Below, one piece after another: positions 43,846 through 53,802 of a stretch of 64,000 nucleotides of DNA. Position 1 is the stretch's first letter. Each line of letters starts with the position of its first letter. The notes beneath the pieces are model-generated. The model was not told the DNA's origin. It ran no database searches and saw only the letters and a list, made by a program, of their open reading frames with translations. Origin of the DNA: Chryseobacterium phosphatilyticum (lineage in GTDB: Bacteria > Bacteroidota > Bacteroidia > Flavobacteriales > Weeksellaceae); assembly GCF_002899825.2 (NCBI RefSeq), contig NZ_PPED02000002.1, positions 627,631-691,630 of the forward strand, given 5' to 3'. The translations under genes and the position numbers were made by a program.

Positions 43846-45294
43846 ATGAAAAAGCAAACGATCAAAGAAATCCTAAAGGATTACAAGAAAGTATTACATC
43901 ATGACATTACAGTTTACGGATGGGTAAGATCCTTCCGTGCTAATCGCTTTATTGCACTTAATGATGGTTCTACGATTAATAATTTGCAAATAGTTGTTGA
44001 TTTTGAAAATTTTGATGAAGAGATCATCAAAAAAATTAATACCGCTTCTTCACTTAAGGTAATAGGTGAAGTGGTTGAAAGCCAGGGAGCCGGACAATCT
44101 GTAGAAATTATCGCTAAAAAAATTATCATTTTAGGAGATAACTTTACTGAAGAACTTCAAAGTACAATTCTTCAGCCGAAGAAACACAGTCTGGAGAAAC
44201 TTCGTGAGCAGGCTCACTTAAGGTTCAGAACCAATTTGTTTGGAGCTGTTTTCAGAGTACGTCATGCAGTAAGCTTTGCTGTACACTCATTTTTCAACCA
44301 AAACCAGTTCTTTTATATCAATACACCGGTTATCACGGGGGCTGATGCAGAAGGTGCAGGAGAAATGTTTGGAGTAACCAACTTTGATCTGAACAACATA
44401 CCAAGAACAGAAGAAGGTGAAATTGATTTCGCACAGGATTTCTTTGGAAAGAAAACAAACCTTACCGTTTCAGGACAGCTTGAAGGAGAAACCGCGGCGA
44501 TGGGATTAGGACGAATTTATACATTTGGCCCTACTTTCCGTGCCGAAAATTCAAACACGACAAGACACCTTGCTGAATTCTGGATGATTGAGCCGGAAGT
44601 AGCATTCAACAACCTTGAAGATAACATTGACCTTGCTGAGGATTTCCTGAAGTATGTCATTCAATATGTTCTTGACAACTGTAAAGATGATCTGGAATTC
44701 CTGGACAAGCGTTTCGAGGAGGAACAGAAAACAAAACCGGAAAAAGAAAGAGCAAAAGAAGGTCTGATTGAGAAACTTCAGAATGTAGTGGCTAAACGTT
44801 TTAAGCGTGTAAGCTATACAGAAGCGATTGAGATTTTATTGAATTCAAAAGAAAACAAAAAAGGAAAATTTGCTTATCCTGTTGAAGAATGGGGAACAGA
44901 TCTTCAGTCTGAGCATGAAAGATATCTTGTTGAAAAACATTTTGAAAGCCCTGTTGTGTTGTTCGATTATCCGAAAGAAATCAAAGCTTTCTACATGAAA
45001 TTAAACGATGACAACAAAACAGTTGCTGCTATGGACGTTCTTTTCCCTGGGATCGGTGAGATCATCGGAGGATCGGAAAGAGAAGCAAGATTAGATGTTT
45101 TAAAACAAAAAATGGAAGATATGCATGTTGATGCCCATGAGCTTTGGTGGTACCTGGATACCCGTAAGTTTGGTTCTGTACCGCATGCAGGCTTCGGTTT
45201 AGGATTAGAAAGACTCGTTCTTTTCGTAACGGGAATGACGAATATCAGAGATGTAATTCCTTTCCCTAGAACGCCGAAAAGCGCTGAATTCTAG
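43846..45294 (+). CDS. asnS: Asparaginyl-tRNA synthetase
   Basis: AsnS charges tRNA-Asn directly with asparagine. The 482-residue class II enzyme has an N-terminal OB-fold anticodon-binding domain ([11 protein letters not shown] near residue 24), class II motif 2 ([25 protein letters not shown] near residue 226) and motif 3 ([15 protein letters not shown] near residue 452). It is monocistronic, with a strong terminator 6 bases after its stop. Confidence 0.97.
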   Translation: MKKQTIKEILKDYKKVLHHDITVYGWVRSFRANRFIALNDGSTINNLQIVVDFENFDEEIIKKINTASSLKVIGEVVESQGAGQSVEIIAKKIIILGDNFTEELQSTILQPKKHSLEKLREQAHLRFRTNLFGAVFRVRHAVSFAVHSFFNQNQFFYINTPVITGADAEGAGEMFGVTNFDLNNIPRTEEGEIDFAQDFFGKKTNLTVSGQLEGETAAMGLGRIYTFGPTFRAENSNTTRHLAEFWMIEPEVAFNNLEDNIDLAEDFLKYVIQYVLDNCKDDLEFLDKRFEEEQKTKPEKERAKEGLIEKLQNVVAKRFKRVSYTEAIEILLNSKENKKGKFAYPVEEWGTDLQSEHERYLVEKHFESPVVLFDYPKEIKAFYMKLNDDNKTVAAMDVLFPGIGEIIGGSEREARLDVLKQKMEDMHVDAHELWWYLDTRKFGSVPHAGFGLGLERLVLFVTGMTNIRDVIPFPRTPKSAEF

Positions 45295-45300
45295 AATAAT

Positions 45301-45335
45301 AAAAAAAGCCTTAATGAAAATTTAAGGCTTTTTTT
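45301..45335 (+). terminator. Terminator after asnS
   Basis: A 14-bp A/T-flanked stem (AAAAAAAGCCTTAA with TTAAGGCTTTTTTT) with a 7-base loop and T-run is a clear intrinsic terminator. Confidence 0.92.
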
Positions 45336-45453
45336 ATTATTTAATAGTTTATTATGATGAAGGTTGTAATGCAAAAATCATGCTAAATGCATTTTTTATC
45401 AAATAAATTTATTAAATTCGTAGAATATGTTATGTTAAAACGCAAATATAAAT

Positions 45454-46917
45454 ATGCTTAAACAACACTTACAACTCAAATTAGGACAGAAGCTGGCCCC
45501 TCAGCAGATCCAGTTGATGAAGCTTATTCAGCTTCATACTCTTGAATTTGAAGAGGAGTTGGAGAGAGAGTTAGAAGAAAACCCGGCTTTGGAAATTGCA
45601 AAAGAAGATTCTAAGGAAGATGAGTATTCTTCTCTGGAAGACGCTTATCAGGATGAGGGTACAGAAAGCATAGAAACGGACTTCGATGTTAATGAATACC
45701 TTTATGACGACGAACCTAGCTATAAAACTGCCTCCAGTAACTACTCTCCGGATGACGAAGAATTTGATAACGAGAGCCTTTTAACAGAAGGACAGTCCTT
45801 ATATGATTACCTGATGGAGCAGATCCATTTGGTGAATATCAGTGAAGAAGACCTGAAGATTGCTGAATACCTTATCGGGAATTTAGATACAGACGGATAT
45901 TTGAGAAGAGAAATCAAATCTATTGTTGATGATCTGGCTTTCTCTCAGGGAATTTATACAACCAGAGAAAAGGTAGAGGATATCCTTGAAAATTATGTTC
46001 AGAAACTAGACCCATCAGGTGTTGGAGCAAGAGGTTTGCAGGAATGTTTATTGTTACAGATCGAAAAGAAAGTAAGCTCAGATAAAGCTGTTTCTTTAGC
46101 TGCCAGTATTTTGAGACACCAATTTGATGCATTAACCAACAAGCATTATAATAAAATCATCCAGAAATATGATATTGAAGAAGATGACCTGAAAGATGCG
46201 TTGGATGAAATATCAAAACTATCTCCTAAAGTAGGAGGTAATTTTGACACCCAGACTATTACCATCAATCAGGAAATTATTCCGGATTTTGTAATTCAGG
46301 TGAAAGACGGGCAGGTAATTCCGATGCTTAACAGTAAAAATGCGCCTACATTAAGAGTTTCTGAAGAATATAAAGATATTTTATCTACGTATTCTCATGA
46401 TAAAAAGTCTTCAGAGCATAAGCAAGCCGCATTATTCATCAAACAAAAGCTTGATGCTGCCAAATGGTATATTGATGCTATTAACCAGCGTCAGAATACA
46501 TTATTGCAGACCATTACTGCGATCGTTAAGTTTCAGAAAGATTATTTCATTACAGGAGATGAAAAATCACTGAAGCCAATGATTCTAAAAGATGTTGCAG
46601 ATATCACAGGATTTGATATTTCTACCATTTCCAGAGTAGTAAAAAGTAAATATGCGGATACACCAAATGGTATTGTTTATCTTAAAGACCTGTTCTCAGA
46701 CAGCTTGACGAATGATGATGGAGAAGAGGTTTCTACAAAGGAGATCAAAACTCATCTGCAGGAAGTGATCAATAAAGAAAACAAGAGAAAACCTCTGACG
46801 GATGATGCATTGGTGATCATCTTGAAAGAACAAGGTTATAACATTGCCAGAAGAACGATTGCAAAATATCGTGAGCAACTTAATATTCCTGTTGCAAGAT
46901 TAAGAAAAGAACTTTAA
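45454..46917 (+). CDS. rpoN: RNA polymerase sigma-54 factor
   Basis: The 487-residue protein has the glutamine-rich activator-binding region I (LKLGQKLAPQQIQLMKLIQL near residue 9), an acidic region II, the core-binding domain, and the C-terminal RpoN box (ARRTIAKYRE near residue 468). Sigma-54 directs activator-dependent transcription; no activator gene is in this window. The promoter and spacing look normal. Confidence 0.96.
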   Translation: MLKQHLQLKLGQKLAPQQIQLMKLIQLHTLEFEEELERELEENPALEIAKEDSKEDEYSSLEDAYQDEGTESIETDFDVNEYLYDDEPSYKTASSNYSPDDEEFDNESLLTEGQSLYDYLMEQIHLVNISEEDLKIAEYLIGNLDTDGYLRREIKSIVDDLAFSQGIYTTREKVEDILENYVQKLDPSGVGARGLQECLLLQIEKKVSSDKAVSLAASILRHQFDALTNKHYNKIIQKYDIEEDDLKDALDEISKLSPKVGGNFDTQTITINQEIIPDFVIQVKDGQVIPMLNSKNAPTLRVSEEYKDILSTYSHDKKSSEHKQAALFIKQKLDAAKWYIDAINQRQNTLLQTITAIVKFQKDYFITGDEKSLKPMILKDVADITGFDISTISRVVKSKYADTPNGIVYLKDLFSDSLTNDDGEEVSTKEIKTHLQEVINKENKRKPLTDDALVIILKEQGYNIARRTIAKYREQLNIPVARLRKEL

Positions 46918-46943
46918 TTACTGAATAGTATTCAATAATATAA

Positions 46944-46978
46944 AAAGGTGAACATTTATTTGTTCACCTTTGTTTTTT
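46944..46978. terminator. Bidirectional terminator between rpoN and the lanthipeptide operon
   Basis: AAAGGTGAACA (46944-46954) pairs with TGTTCACCTTT (46961-46971), with T-rich tracts on both sides. It ends rpoN on the plus strand and the converging lanthipeptide operon, whose last stop is at 47000, on the minus strand. Confidence 0.9.
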
Positions 46979-46999
46979 TATCAGAAGGGATCTTGCCAA

Positions 47000-47368
47000 T
47001 CAGGAAATAAGAAATACGGTGTCACTTATTCTTTTGAAGAGACTGAATGTATTGACCTGTTTTCCATAATCTTTATTTTCCCAATATACTTTTCCGTCTT
47101 TATAATCATTAATCAATACAAAGATTCCTCCATTGATCTTTAAAAATGCAATGGCAGGAAAAGGAAGCTCTTCCAGATCTTCATGTTCCAGTCGTACCAC
47201 TGCGGCATCAATGTTAAAATCATCTTTTAATATATTATAAAAGCTGAAAAAGTTATAGTCTTCCATAGGGATGTAATAGTCTTTTATTTTTCCCGCTTTT
47301 ATATTCTGTTGTATAAACTTCTTCAACAGGAAATTAAAAGATATCAAATGGTGATCTTTTTCAATCAT
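47000..47368 (-). CDS. Degenerate C39-peptidase-like protein of the lanthipeptide operon
   Basis: The 122-residue protein resembles the C39 peptidase fold of bacteriocin transporters in its LPFPAIAFLKINGGIFVLINDY segment and the GKVYWENKDYG turn, but the catalytic cysteine and histidine positions are not conserved, so it cannot be a normal protease. Inactive C39-like domains in other systems bind leader peptides. It is the last gene of the cluster, 15 bases after the DUF6625 gene, and may hold or hand over the precursor. Assignment rests on residue pattern only. Confidence 0.6.
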   Translation of the reverse strand: MIEKDHHLISFNFLLKKFIQQNIKAGKIKDYYIPMEDYNFFSFYNILKDDFNIDAAVVRLEHEDLEELPFPAIAFLKINGGIFVLINDYKDGKVYWENKDYGKQVNTFSLFKRISDTVFLIS

Positions 47369-47383
47369 AGACGGTAGGAATTT

Positions 47384-48619
47384 TTAATAGATATAATATG
47401 CATTTTCATTGACGCGCTTCTTTATATTATTAATACTTATTTTGTAGGGAATATTTTCTTCATTTTTATAATGAAAATCGATAGTACTGATTATTTTTTT
47501 GCTTATTCCTATCCATTGATTTTCTTTGAGTTTATAGAGAGAAAATTGGTTGTAGTGCATCGTCTGATCGGCTTCATTAATGATGATCAGCTTGTTTTTG
47601 TCTTGTGGATAAAAAGTAAGATATGTTTTTCCAATTTTATAGGATTGCTCTTCCAGAAAATTAATATGTTGCTTTTGGGTGTAAGAAAGAAGCTTTGATT
47701 TCAAAAATAAGAATCTATATCTGGTATTCCGGATATTTTCCTTTATTTTCTTTTTTAATTTCTTTGAAGAATAGGAGAACTTATTAAAGTTATAATGGAT
47801 GCCTTTGGGGGAAATTGAAAAACTGGTTTTAAATTCAATTGGGTCAATAAAAAAATATAGATTGTCTTTCAAATTGATAAGATGAATCAGTAAATACTGC
47901 TTTTCAGTTATGCTATTGAAAATATTACCTTCTACCCAGTGATGAACTACGTTTGAATAGGTAAACTCCTGTACTATATTTTTATGATAATATTTAATTT
48001 CCTTTTGAAGTTCCAGCTTTCTTAGAACCAGTGTAAAGCTTTCGATTTCAGTATTAATCTCGGTAATATCTGTGGTATGAACAAGATTAAATTCAAAGTT
48101 ACATTCGTCAAAGCAGAAATGTCTTGTGTTTTGTAAAATATGAGCGTAGTCTTTACTCTGTCTGAAAAGATTAATGCATTGCTCATTGTTTTTCAATAAG
48201 GTAAAGAATCCGGCGGGATAGTTTTTGTGAGGCGAAATGACATCGTATTTTTTCAACATTTTCTCAGTAATAAAGTACCGTATATTGCCAAAAACAATAT
48301 CAATATCACAATAGCCCCAAAAGTCATAGCCTTTCAGGTAATCCTGAAAAATGAGTCCATAGGTCGGTTTGAAATCACATAATTTGTAACCATCCAGAAT
48401 ATGGATTGATAAGTTCAGTTTTTCACTGGCAATTTTGCTGAATTCAGTAAGATTACTGATTTTTATAAAATGGACATTAGCAATCTGAAAAGGGGCTTCC
48501 AGATTGGTGAAAATTAAAAAATCAACATCCGGATTATATTTACAGCTGAATAAAAAATGACTGAAATAGGAAGGCCAGCTTTTCCCAAAATAACAGTTTA
48601 TTAAAGCAATTCTGGTCAT
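47384..48619 (-). CDS. DUF6625-type glycosyltransferase-like protein in the lanthipeptide operon
   Basis: The 411-residue protein begins with a Rossmann-like strand (RIALINCYFGKSWPSYFSHF) and contains a DID acidic motif (GYCDIDIVFGNIRYF near residue 101) and a FFTLLKNNEQC segment, matching DUF6625 proteins with a glycosyltransferase-like architecture. It has no signal peptide. In this operon it might glycosylate the lanthipeptide or an intermediate; this is inference. Its ATG is one base from the LanB stop codon. Confidence 0.75.
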   Translation of the reverse strand: MTRIALINCYFGKSWPSYFSHFLFSCKYNPDVDFLIFTNLEAPFQIANVHFIKISNLTEFSKIASEKLNLSIHILDGYKLCDFKPTYGLIFQDYLKGYDFWGYCDIDIVFGNIRYFITEKMLKKYDVISPHKNYPAGFFTLLKNNEQCINLFRQSKDYAHILQNTRHFCFDECNFEFNLVHTTDITEINTEIESFTLVLRKLELQKEIKYYHKNIVQEFTYSNVVHHWVEGNIFNSITEKQYLLIHLINLKDNLYFFIDPIEFKTSFSISPKGIHYNFNKFSYSSKKLKKKIKENIRNTRYRFLFLKSKLLSYTQKQHINFLEEQSYKIGKTYLTFYPQDKNKLIIINEADQTMHYNQFSLYKLKENQWIGISKKIISTIDFHYKNEENIPYKISINNIKKRVNENAYYIY

Positions 48620-48620
48620 T

Positions 48621-51600
48621 CTATGTCAGTTTTTTAATATTCAATAATGAGTCATAGCTTTTATGTAAAAAATAATATAAAATAGACTCATATATGTTGG
48701 GCTTTGAGGCAAAAATCCGGTTGATAAACATATGTATATAGCTTACCACTAATGATTTAACCATTTGTTCAGACTGAAGTTGCCTGATGTCGGCAATATA
48801 GCCTGCTGTTTTTCTGGTCCTGATGTTCAGTATTTTGGTGATGTCATTATTTTCTTCACTTAGGAGATCAAGTACTTCACCTCTATGATTTCTGTATTTA
48901 TCTTTTAATATGGCTTTCGAATTGTCATCTACCATATTGCCATATCCGTTGGCCAGCTGGCTCATGATATCTCTTTTATCAGTAGATCCATAGCCAAAAT
49001 CATCCAGTATTCTATTGACACCTGCAATAGCGAATTTCCAGATAGATGTTTCTGTCAATTCAGCTTCTTTTAATAACCGGCAAACACATTCGCTGTCAAA
49101 ATAGAAAATACTTTCCATATGATCAATTGTAGATTCACCGTATCTCTCAATTTCCCGGTTATAGGTATCCACGACGATCTTATGGATGATCATTTCCTGG
49201 GTCAGGTATTTATCAAGCAGCTGGCAGATCTGATTTGAGATCGTGTGATTGTCTGATGCAGTCAAAAATCGAAGCCTGATATGATGATCCGGGTCGGTAT
49301 ACCGCATGAAAAACCATTTTTTTATAATTCCTTTTTTGATAAGGGTGCCTGCAAATTTATAAATGACATTTTTAATAATCTGATCGGTAACCTTAGGGCT
49401 GCAATAGATTTTGTAAAACAACCACTCACTTCCGGGGATGAAGTTTCTGGTAACTGTATTTTTAACTGTAGACAGAGGCAGGTCTTTGTTTTTTTTGCTG
49501 CCGATATTATTCCATGGAATAAGGAATTCATTACTATGAACATTTCCATCGACATCCTTCACCACACTTTCATACTGATGAGAAAGGTTTTCAAAAACCC
49601 TTATTTTTTTCTCTTTGGAAAGATGATCCAACAAGATTTCCAGGGACAAGTCGTTATTTTTAAATACAGGAAGCTCCATATCCCTTTCTGCAAATGTAAA
49701 GACCTCAGGAATATTAATTTCTTTTAAATACTCCCTGAAAACATCCAGAGAAGCTTGTTTTCCTTTAAAAATTTTGTCGAATGATAAAAGCCATGATGTT
49801 CTTGACAATATAATATTGTTTACCATAATCCTTGGCAGATATTCATAATTGGTGAATAATCCCCAATTCCAGTTGTAAGATGGAGTGACATTCTGGTATT
49901 GAAGATCACAAAGAAAATGATAAACAGGTACTTTATGTAAATTATAATTATGGGCGGAGGAAAGACTTGGAATGACTTCTTTGTTGTACTTTTTGGAACG
50001 AAGAATAATCCTGTCATTTTTGATGGAAATCATCAGGTCATCCAGATAGATAGGTTCACTGTCTTTGTTATGAGGAGTGAGCACCGGAATTTCGTAGTTT
50101 CGTAAATGAGGCCTGAGCAGAATATTCCCAACCCGTGGTTGTGGAGTATGGGCAACTTCAGCAATAATTTGATTTTCAAAGAAACTTTCCTCCTGTATTA
50201 AAGCTTGCTTTACTGATTCTTCAAGTTGAGTATCCAAATGGCAGAATCTTCCCAGGTAAGTAGAGGATGACGGACCATCACTGAATTTGTGGAAGATAAC
50301 AGGCTGCTCTTCATGATCATGATAAATTTGTACAAGTGAAGACATGGAGAACGGAACATTTTTATTTTCATCCGAAAATGGGGCAAGTTCTTCCTGAGTA
50401 ATGCTAATTTTATCTTCGTTATTTTTGATGGCATCAATTAATTTTTCGCCTAAAAATTGATTCCACTTTACAGATCCCTGGATAACATTAGAAGTGCTTT
50501 CATTCTTAAACTGAATATCTCCGATCAGGTCTGAAACGTCATTGTCGGAATGTACAGGGTAATTGATACCTGATAAAGGGTCAAGTGCTAATAATAAAGG
50601 AATTTCCTGTTGATCATATCTTGTTGTAAATACATTTTTAAAATCTGTTAATGCATCAATATTATCTGAACCCCCGATCTGAAATACAGTTGAAAGTACT
50701 CTTTTAAAATCCTTAAAAATATTGGTATTGAGCGTATTGGATATTTTACCTTTTAGCAAATCCGTCTGGATGATATTTTTTTTATGATTTTTAATCCCTG
50801 CTGTATCTAAAATTTTGGAAATCTGATCAACAGCATTGCCAATTTCATTGGTTCTATTGGCTTTATCTACAATTTCAAATAGAGTCAGTAAGTTATGAAT
50901 CAACTCCACATCATTCTTATTTTCTCTGTCAACAGAAACTTGTAGTTTTTTTAGAAACTGGTATATAGACTCCTGAAAATTTTTGTCAGTAACTTTTGGG
51001 GAAAGCTCACTGATAAGAATTTTTGAATCAATCAATTCATTGATATAGTCGAAGCTGTCTTCGTAAGAAATATCTTGTTTTACTAATATTTCTATGATGG
51101 ATGATAAGGTCAATCCATTGGTACAGGCTTTTACAATTGAATTAAGATACTTGTTTTTTTCTGTAGAAATAACTTCATAGTTCAGTCTTGAATCTTTGGT
51201 GGACGATTCTATATACCGGTATTTATTTTTTGTACTATACAGGGTATTGTTGGTGTAAAATGTACAGATCTGCCGTACGAATATTTTTTGTTCCAATTGT
51301 TCAATAATATCATGCATTACCTGCATATCCAAACGGACAGATACTTTATCCTGCTCTTTATCCAGGGTAACAAGCGTCTTGTTATCCCATTGTCCCATAC
51401 TTATTCCTGCATTGGTACCAAAGGGTATCGTTCTAAAATGTATTCTAAGCCAATATTTCAGCAAAGATTTTTTTATTTTATCTGTTTTTTCTTTGGAAAG
51501 CTTTTTCTCATTCCAATTAATAAGTTGTTCGTGTAAATCTGGCGAAGACAGGTAGATAGCTTTACGGAAACTTTCAGTATTGATATCTTTTTCCCATCCA

Positions 51601-51674
51601 TCAATATTGGTTTGTGGAAAAAGAGGAGTTCTCAGTAAATAAAAGTTTAGCTTTTCTATATCGTTGTATCTCAT
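48621..51674 (-). CDS. Class I lanthipeptide dehydratase LanB (full length)
   Basis: The 1017-residue protein contains both LanB parts in one chain: the N-terminal glutamylation domain (LLRTPLFPQ near residue 14, then RTIPFGTNAGI near residue 77) and the C-terminal elimination domain of the thiopeptide-type family (WFFMRYTDPDHHIRLRF near residue 798, then TYNREIERYGES). It would use glutamyl-tRNA to dehydrate Ser and Thr of the precursor. The start overlaps the LanC stop by 4 bases, giving a coupled operon. Confidence 0.93.
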   Translation of the reverse strand: MRYNDIEKLNFYLLRTPLFPQTNIDGWEKDINTESFRKAIYLSSPDLHEQLINWNEKKLSKEKTDKIKKSLLKYWLRIHFRTIPFGTNAGISMGQWDNKTLVTLDKEQDKVSVRLDMQVMHDIIEQLEQKIFVRQICTFYTNNTLYSTKNKYRYIESSTKDSRLNYEVISTEKNKYLNSIVKACTNGLTLSSIIEILVKQDISYEDSFDYINELIDSKILISELSPKVTDKNFQESIYQFLKKLQVSVDRENKNDVELIHNLLTLFEIVDKANRTNEIGNAVDQISKILDTAGIKNHKKNIIQTDLLKGKISNTLNTNIFKDFKRVLSTVFQIGGSDNIDALTDFKNVFTTRYDQQEIPLLLALDPLSGINYPVHSDNDVSDLIGDIQFKNESTSNVIQGSVKWNQFLGEKLIDAIKNNEDKISITQEELAPFSDENKNVPFSMSSLVQIYHDHEEQPVIFHKFSDGPSSSTYLGRFCHLDTQLEESVKQALIQEESFFENQIIAEVAHTPQPRVGNILLRPHLRNYEIPVLTPHNKDSEPIYLDDLMISIKNDRIILRSKKYNKEVIPSLSSAHNYNLHKVPVYHFLCDLQYQNVTPSYNWNWGLFTNYEYLPRIMVNNIILSRTSWLLSFDKIFKGKQASLDVFREYLKEINIPEVFTFAERDMELPVFKNNDLSLEILLDHLSKEKKIRVFENLSHQYESVVKDVDGNVHSNEFLIPWNNIGSKKNKDLPLSTVKNTVTRNFIPGSEWLFYKIYCSPKVTDQIIKNVIYKFAGTLIKKGIIKKWFFMRYTDPDHHIRLRFLTASDNHTISNQICQLLDKYLTQEMIIHKIVVDTYNREIERYGESTIDHMESIFYFDSECVCRLLKEAELTETSIWKFAIAGVNRILDDFGYGSTDKRDIMSQLANGYGNMVDDNSKAILKDKYRNHRGEVLDLLSEENNDITKILNIRTRKTAGYIADIRQLQSEQMVKSLVVSYIHMFINRIFASKPNIYESILYYFLHKSYDSLLNIKKLT

Positions 51675-52825
51675 TCTATATTCATTAAGTAAATTTTATC
51701 CCAGTCCTTAGCTTTATGAGGGTACTGATAATCCAGTAATACCATACCCACTCCTGAAATACCTTCCAAAAGGCCGGTATGTTCCTTCCAGACATCATTT
51801 TTCAGATCATACGGGAATTTCGTTCCTTTATCCAGTTCTTTAAGGGTAATGGCCATCCAGTAATCACGGGCTTCCTTCAGCTCTTCATGTTCAAAGATCC
51901 TGTGAAATTTATTGAAAATGTGTGAAATCCCTGATGAACCGTGGCAGAATCCGGTATCAATGCAATCATTTTTAGTACTGTAGAAAATACCGGAATTATC
52001 AATCCTTACCCTGGCGGAATTTAATATAATGGCAAGACTTATGGCTTTCAGTTCTTCATCTTTCAAAACAGTATAAGCTTTCCAGATGCAAACCGCAATA
52101 CCGAGATCACCATAGCACCATGCCAGTCTGTTTGAAGGAAGTTTTTTGCCGGTGATTACATTTATTTTGGATGGAAAAATGTGCTGTGCATCTTTATTTT
52201 CATTATACAGTTCAATGAGAAAATTGACACCACCTCTGATCAGTTTTTCACATATTTCTTTTTCACAATCATGGTGGTAGCATTCTGATAAAAAAGAGAT
52301 AATAGAAGGGAGACCATGGGCAAGACCAAGATCACAGGTATTTTCTTCCTTTGTTATATTGTCAATCCAGAAAAAGGATGTGTTGTGTTCATGTTTCATA
52401 TGGTCCAGATATGACACTATTTTTGCAACAGTGTCAAACTTTCTGATTTCCAGAAAATAGAGACCAAGACCGATAAGGCCGGTAAATAAGTCGTATTCTT
52501 TTTTATCTGCATAAATATTAATCAGCTCTAAAAAGAAATCGATGGAGTCTTCTTCTATACTTTCAATATCTTCGTCTGTAATGATATCGGAATTGTACAG
52601 AAGTCGCATAAAATAAAGTACAGCTAAGCTTCCGGTGGCAAACGAGTATTGAATATCTTCAGAGGCTAAGTCTATCAGATCCTCAATTCTTTCAATTTCA
52701 ACATCATTATTGTAGAATAACGAATAATAGCTGCTTCCTATATTTAATGAAATATTATCAGCTTTTTCATCGTTGCATTTTTTTGAAATCTCCTGTAAAA
52801 AAAAATCAATTTTATCTTTATACAT
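51671..52825 (-). CDS. Lanthionine cyclase LanC
   Basis: The 384-residue protein shows the LanC motifs: GLAHGLPSI near residue 168, zinc ligand Cys in AWCYGDLG near residue 230, and zinc ligands in GFCHGSSG near residue 289. It joins Cys thiols to dehydrated residues to form thioether rings. The WCYG-LG motif has Leu where many have Pro. It overlaps the upstream oxidoreductase gene by 8 bases. Confidence 0.93.
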   Translation of the reverse strand: MYKDKIDFFLQEISKKCNDEKADNISLNIGSSYYSLFYNNDVEIERIEDLIDLASEDIQYSFATGSLAVLYFMRLLYNSDIITDEDIESIEEDSIDFFLELINIYADKKEYDLFTGLIGLGLYFLEIRKFDTVAKIVSYLDHMKHEHNTSFFWIDNITKEENTCDLGLAHGLPSIISFLSECYHHDCEKEICEKLIRGGVNFLIELYNENKDAQHIFPSKINVITGKKLPSNRLAWCYGDLGIAVCIWKAYTVLKDEELKAISLAIILNSARVRIDNSGIFYSTKNDCIDTGFCHGSSGISHIFNKFHRIFEHEELKEARDYWMAITLKELDKGTKFPYDLKNDVWKEHTGLLEGISGVGMVLLDYQYPHKAKDWDKIYLMNIE

Positions 52826-53735
52826 ATTGGCTTAATATTTCAAGGGCGGTTAATGAATCTTTATGAGATTTAGATACATTGCTGAATATAAATTCATTGT
52901 ATCCGTATAGTTCTTTAAATTCAAGTAATTTTTCATGGAAAAAGCTTCCGTCACCAATAATACTTACAGCCCCTATCTCATTATTGGTACTGCTCATTGC
53001 TACTTTTAAAGCTTTTTGCTTTGTGTTGTGACAGCATCCTGAAAAAGTTAATACCATAGCCGGATCTTTTCCATGTTTTGTTTTGTATTCTTTTTTGAAA
53101 TTTTGTAATTCCTCTTTTAAATACTCTTTATTGGATTCTCCATGAAATATAGATCTTGCAAAATTAAGATCATGCTGCAAAGCTACTTCCAAACCAGAAT
53201 GGGAGGAACCCATATACCATATATCCGGAATATTTCCTTTAAACGGAGGAATGATTACATCTTCTTTCAAAAGTTCATCTTCTTCTCTCAGAAATCTCAA
53301 TGTTGCTTCAAGCTTAGGAATAAATGAGGAAAAATAATTGTCTTTATCAACACCCATATTAAAGCGCTGAAGATCATATTCTCCAACTAATCCTTTTACA
53401 AATCCAAGATCCAGTCTTTTAGGATATAAACTTGATAAAAGTTTATAATTATGAGCAACCCTGAACGGGCTTTGTAATGGCATAATAACACCTGCAATTC
53501 CAATCTTTATTTTGTCTGTTAATCCCAGTAATATGGGAAGCAGCATTTCCGGTGTAGACCAGGCCACATCATTTGCTTTGGAAAAATAATTTTCAGTAAC
53601 CCAAAACCTTGAAAAACCAAGCTCATCTGCAGTTGTTGCATACTCTATGATGTCATACAGTGTTTTTTTTGGGTTGTTGAGAGAATTATTTCTGGAACCA
53701 AATTCAAGGAGGCCTATTTTTAATTTATTTGCCAT
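52818..53735 (-). CDS. Luciferase-like (LLM-class) flavin-dependent oxidoreductase in the lanthipeptide operon
   Basis: The 305-residue protein matches the LLM-class, MsnO8-like oxidoreductases (LEFGSRNNS near residue 10; SRFWVTENYFSKANDVAWSTPEM near residue 40; LGFVKGLVGEYD). It binds flavin or F420. In lanthipeptide operons this type of enzyme can reduce dehydroalanine or dehydrobutyrine to D-alanine or D-aminobutyrate, so it is a candidate tailoring enzyme here. It is the first enzyme gene after the precursor. Confidence 0.85.
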   Translation of the reverse strand: MANKLKIGLLEFGSRNNSLNNPKKTLYDIIEYATTADELGFSRFWVTENYFSKANDVAWSTPEMLLPILLGLTDKIKIGIAGVIMPLQSPFRVAHNYKLLSSLYPKRLDLGFVKGLVGEYDLQRFNMGVDKDNYFSSFIPKLEATLRFLREEDELLKEDVIIPPFKGNIPDIWYMGSSHSGLEVALQHDLNFARSIFHGESNKEYLKEELQNFKKEYKTKHGKDPAMVLTFSGCCHNTKQKALKVAMSSTNNEIGAVSIIGDGSFFHEKLLEFKELYGYNEFIFSNVSKSHKDSLTALEILSQYV

Positions 53736-53753
53736 AGATCATTATTAAAAAGT

Positions 53754-53776
53754 AGCTACTCCGAAACGGAGTAGCT
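53754..53776 (-). terminator. Partial terminator/processing hairpin after the lanthipeptide precursor
   Basis: On the minus strand, AGCTACTCCG and CGGAGTAGCT form a 10-bp stem with an AAA loop (TTT on the minus strand), then a short T-tract. It lies 27 bases after the precursor stop and 19 bases before the oxidoreductase start, which would give more precursor than enzyme mRNA. Confidence 0.75.
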
Positions 53777-53802
53777 TTAATACTTTGCGAAATGTTTTAT
53801 TA

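Noticed and set aside
47384-48619. Reading the DUF6625 gene as a lanthipeptide transporter
   Set aside because: It has no membrane segments or ATP-binding motif; the pattern is glycosyltransferase-like.
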